Origin: Stichopus chloronotus
Taxonomy: Eukaryota > Echinodermata > Holothuroidea > Aspidochirotida > Stichopodidae
Reading direction: 5' to 3'
Assembly (NCBI GenBank): GCA_021234535.1
Contig: SFZH01000008.1
Location: 17,151,358 to 17,215,357, forward strand
Length of the DNA: 64,000 bases
Shown: positions 62,381-64,000 of the stretch, in pieces
How positions within the stretch are numbered: the stretch's first letter is position 1
How the letters are laid out: every line of letters starts with the position of its first letter
The notes under the pieces: model-generated
What the model was told of the DNA's origin: nothing
The model's database searches: none
Seen by the model: the letters and a program-made list of their open reading frames with translations, nothing else
Position numbers and translations under genes: made by a program

Positions 62381-62512
62381 GAAAATGCCCAGCCTTGCCC
62401 CCTGGTACAGTCGGTATTTGTGTAGAGTCCTGCTCTGATGACAATCCTTGTTCTGGTGGGCAGCTGTGCTGCTCTAATGGGTGCGGTCACTCATGTATGA
62501 CTCCGGTGACAG
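62381..62512 (+). CDS. WAP four-disulfide core exon W11, divergent (phase 1-1, 44 codons)
   Basis: A complete WAP domain with the same cysteine spacing as W1. It has CPALPPGTVGIC, then CVESCSDDNPCSGGQLCC, then GCGHSC, and ends before donor GTGAGT. The acceptor used by the other WAP exons is replaced by TA. The nearest AG (62379-62380, after TTTGTAACCAATCC) restores phase 1 and trims the start by two residues, leaving GKCP instead of KPGNCP. The residue after the second cysteine is Val, as in W1. It is the last exon visible, and the gene probably continues beyond the window. Confidence 0.85.
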
Positions 62513-62938
62513 GTGAGTTTTCTACTGGGTGTAAATGACAACATTCATCTGTATTGCTTTTTCATTGGAGAGACCATACTGATCAATCAATCAATCAATA
62601 AAGGTTAGCAATATCCTAACAATGAATGCAATGGCGAATTTAGAACATTGTCAGGTCCAGGACCGAACTTACTGCACAATTGAACACATCATGTGAGACT
62701 TCTTACAGCAATTGTTGTAACAATCTGAGATTTCAAAAGTATTGAAAAGTACAAAAGACTTGTAAGTTGCAGGAGAACACTCCAAGGGCCCAAAGGTTTG
62801 TAGTTTTATCACAGTTACTGATTACCATGTCAGAACTGTAGTGCTTACTTATTACCATTTTGCAGATATCGCAGTTGTAAGTTTGAAGGTGAAGAGTTGA
62901 TTGTACGGCCTGGGTTGCTTTGCTAAGTAGCCATTGCT
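62513..62938. other. Intron start after W11, nothing recognised
   Basis: Short AATC repeat (TCAATCAATCAATCAAT near 62582). No exon seen. Confidence 0.4.
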
Positions 62939-63082
62939 CTCTAAATCCACTATGGTCAAAATTGACCATAGATTGGTCAACTATGCACCGACCCAAAATA
63001 TGGTCAACGCCAATTTGACCATATTTTGGGTCGGTGCATAGTTGACCAGTCTATGGTCAATTTGACCATAGTGGATTTAGAG
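62939..63082. repeat. Long near-perfect inverted repeat with nested palindromes
   Basis: Left arm 62939-63006 and right arm 63016-63082 are reverse complements apart from one substitution and one A-run indel, around a 9-base loop. Each arm contains a smaller palindrome, CTATGGTCAAAATTGACCATAG on the left, and TGGTCA/TGACCA recurs through both. It may be a short foldback transposon, a hairpin RNA source or a recent inverted duplication. No flanking target duplication is clear. Confidence 0.9.
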
Positions 63083-64000
63083 TGTGGGCGTACGTTGCTC
63101 CAATGATTGTAACGCATGGAGTTTGGCACCAGAATTTGTCTCAATACCAGATAAAAGCGTGAGTGCATGATGCTCACATACGATGTGTATGTAATGGACT
63201 GATTCACGGATAGAAAGGGAAGGGATAAAGGAATTATTGCCGGACGATTCGTTTTTTTTTTTTTTTTAAATACTATTTTGTGATTACCCGTCGCAAAATA
63301 AAAGATACAGTCTGGTCAAACTTACAGGACTGGTTTCATTAGTAGGGCTGTGAAGGCTAGGTGCAACTGATCACTGAAGCCGTAATCGGGTGATTAGTTC
63401 TGGGATATTTGTAGACGCAGTGCTTAGTTTTTTAGTACCACAATTCCCGATTCCGATCGAAGAACAGCCACGTGAGTAGCACGTGCTTTACATGTACCAG
63501 TGAGACCTGTACTGGTGCATATTCATTACGCAGGAGCTTGTTAAAAGAACAGTTCAATTCAAAATATGATTTCGGGTTTTTACTGCTTTTATATCGTTTC
63601 CGTTACTTTCAAAAGTGGTAACTGTCATATTCGATCAAAGACTGACCTATTTCGTCCATGACCAACCTTGAGTATACATTTAAAACTAAAGAAACTAAAG
63701 ATCAAACAGAATTTTATCCTTCTGTTTTTACGGTACACACGCAATTACTTTTATGGAAGTCCTAGTGTTCAACCACCTACCCCCCCCCCCATTTTAATTT
63801 TTCATTATCTTGATGGTCATCTTTCATTTGGCAGGTCATCTTAGTTTTCATTTTATTGTAAAATATGTTGTTCGTTTCGAATGCCTGGATTTTTGTGTAA
63901 TCTTCCAAGCGACTGAGCATTGTTATTGCCATGACAGGGGTAATGATTTGTAGTAAACGTTCCCACCTACGGTCTTTGATAGAGGGGAAAGTTACAGTGA
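63083..64000. repeat. End of window; includes dispersed repeat (63430-63750)
   Basis: The segment 63430-63750 is the diverged partner of 12040-12360. T-run at about 63252 and C-run at about 63780. No exon recognised. Confidence 0.5.

Noticed and set aside
1..64000. tRNA, rRNA or other structural RNA genes
   Set aside because: I looked for tRNA-like internal boxes and conserved rRNA text by eye and found none that was convincing; a covariance-model scan would be decisive.

Overview
This is AT-rich nuclear DNA from a multicellular eukaryote. It has no long open reading frames, no operons and no ribosome binding sites. Short cysteine-rich coding segments lie between AG acceptors and GT(A/G)AG donors, separated by introns of about 1-10 kb. 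Decayed LINE retrotransposons, a MITE-like insertion and microsatellites fill much of the rest. The combination of WAP (four-disulfide core) and antistasin-like modules, together with TX1-type LINE remains, suggests a marine invertebrate. An echinoderm-like animal is my best guess, but only a guess.

The coding content is on the + strand and is a set of exons for small disulfide-rich protease-inhibitor modules. Every exon I can delimit starts and ends in intron phase 1, so any of them can be spliced to any other without shifting the frame. I see one unnamed Cys-rich exon (2786-2926), four intact antistasin-like exons (6925, 8073, 10405, 27112) and eleven intact WAP exons (21533, 23180, 34752, 38433, 40068, 43749, 45384, 49066, 50699, 52334, 62381). 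If all were joined they would give 686 codons of secreted multi-inhibitor protein. The start codon and signal peptide lie outside the window. The only stop I can propose is a candidate alternative last exon at 3121-3239. Whether this is one gene or several cannot be decided here.

The region has grown by nested duplication. At 4.8-10.6 kb an antistasin-exon block is repeated three times, and its copies share flanking repeats and pieces of an old LINE endonuclease. From 15.4 to 57.5 kb there are two copies of a block order X-Y-Z. X is repeat-rich and carries a decayed WAP exon, Y carries WAP exons, and Z carries an antistasin exon plus another WAP relic. Copy 1 (15.4-28.4 kb) has two WAP exons. 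Copy 2 (29.3-57.5 kb) has expanded to eight WAP exons through a 3.68-kb unit and a 1.63-kb unit, which together make a 5316-bp higher-order repeat that looks almost identical from copy to copy. Its antistasin exon (56273) is dead. A last, divergent WAP exon (62381) lies beyond a 5'-truncated TX1-like LINE.

The strongest biological signal is the comparison of the WAP exons at 21533 and 23180. The exons differ at 19 of 144 bases, and 13 of the 16 changed codons are amino-acid changes. All eight cysteines are kept, and the surrounding introns differ by only about 1-3%. This is what diversifying selection on an inhibitor surface would look like. The near-perfect 5.3-kb array is either a very recent expansion or an assembly artefact, and the sequence alone cannot tell which.
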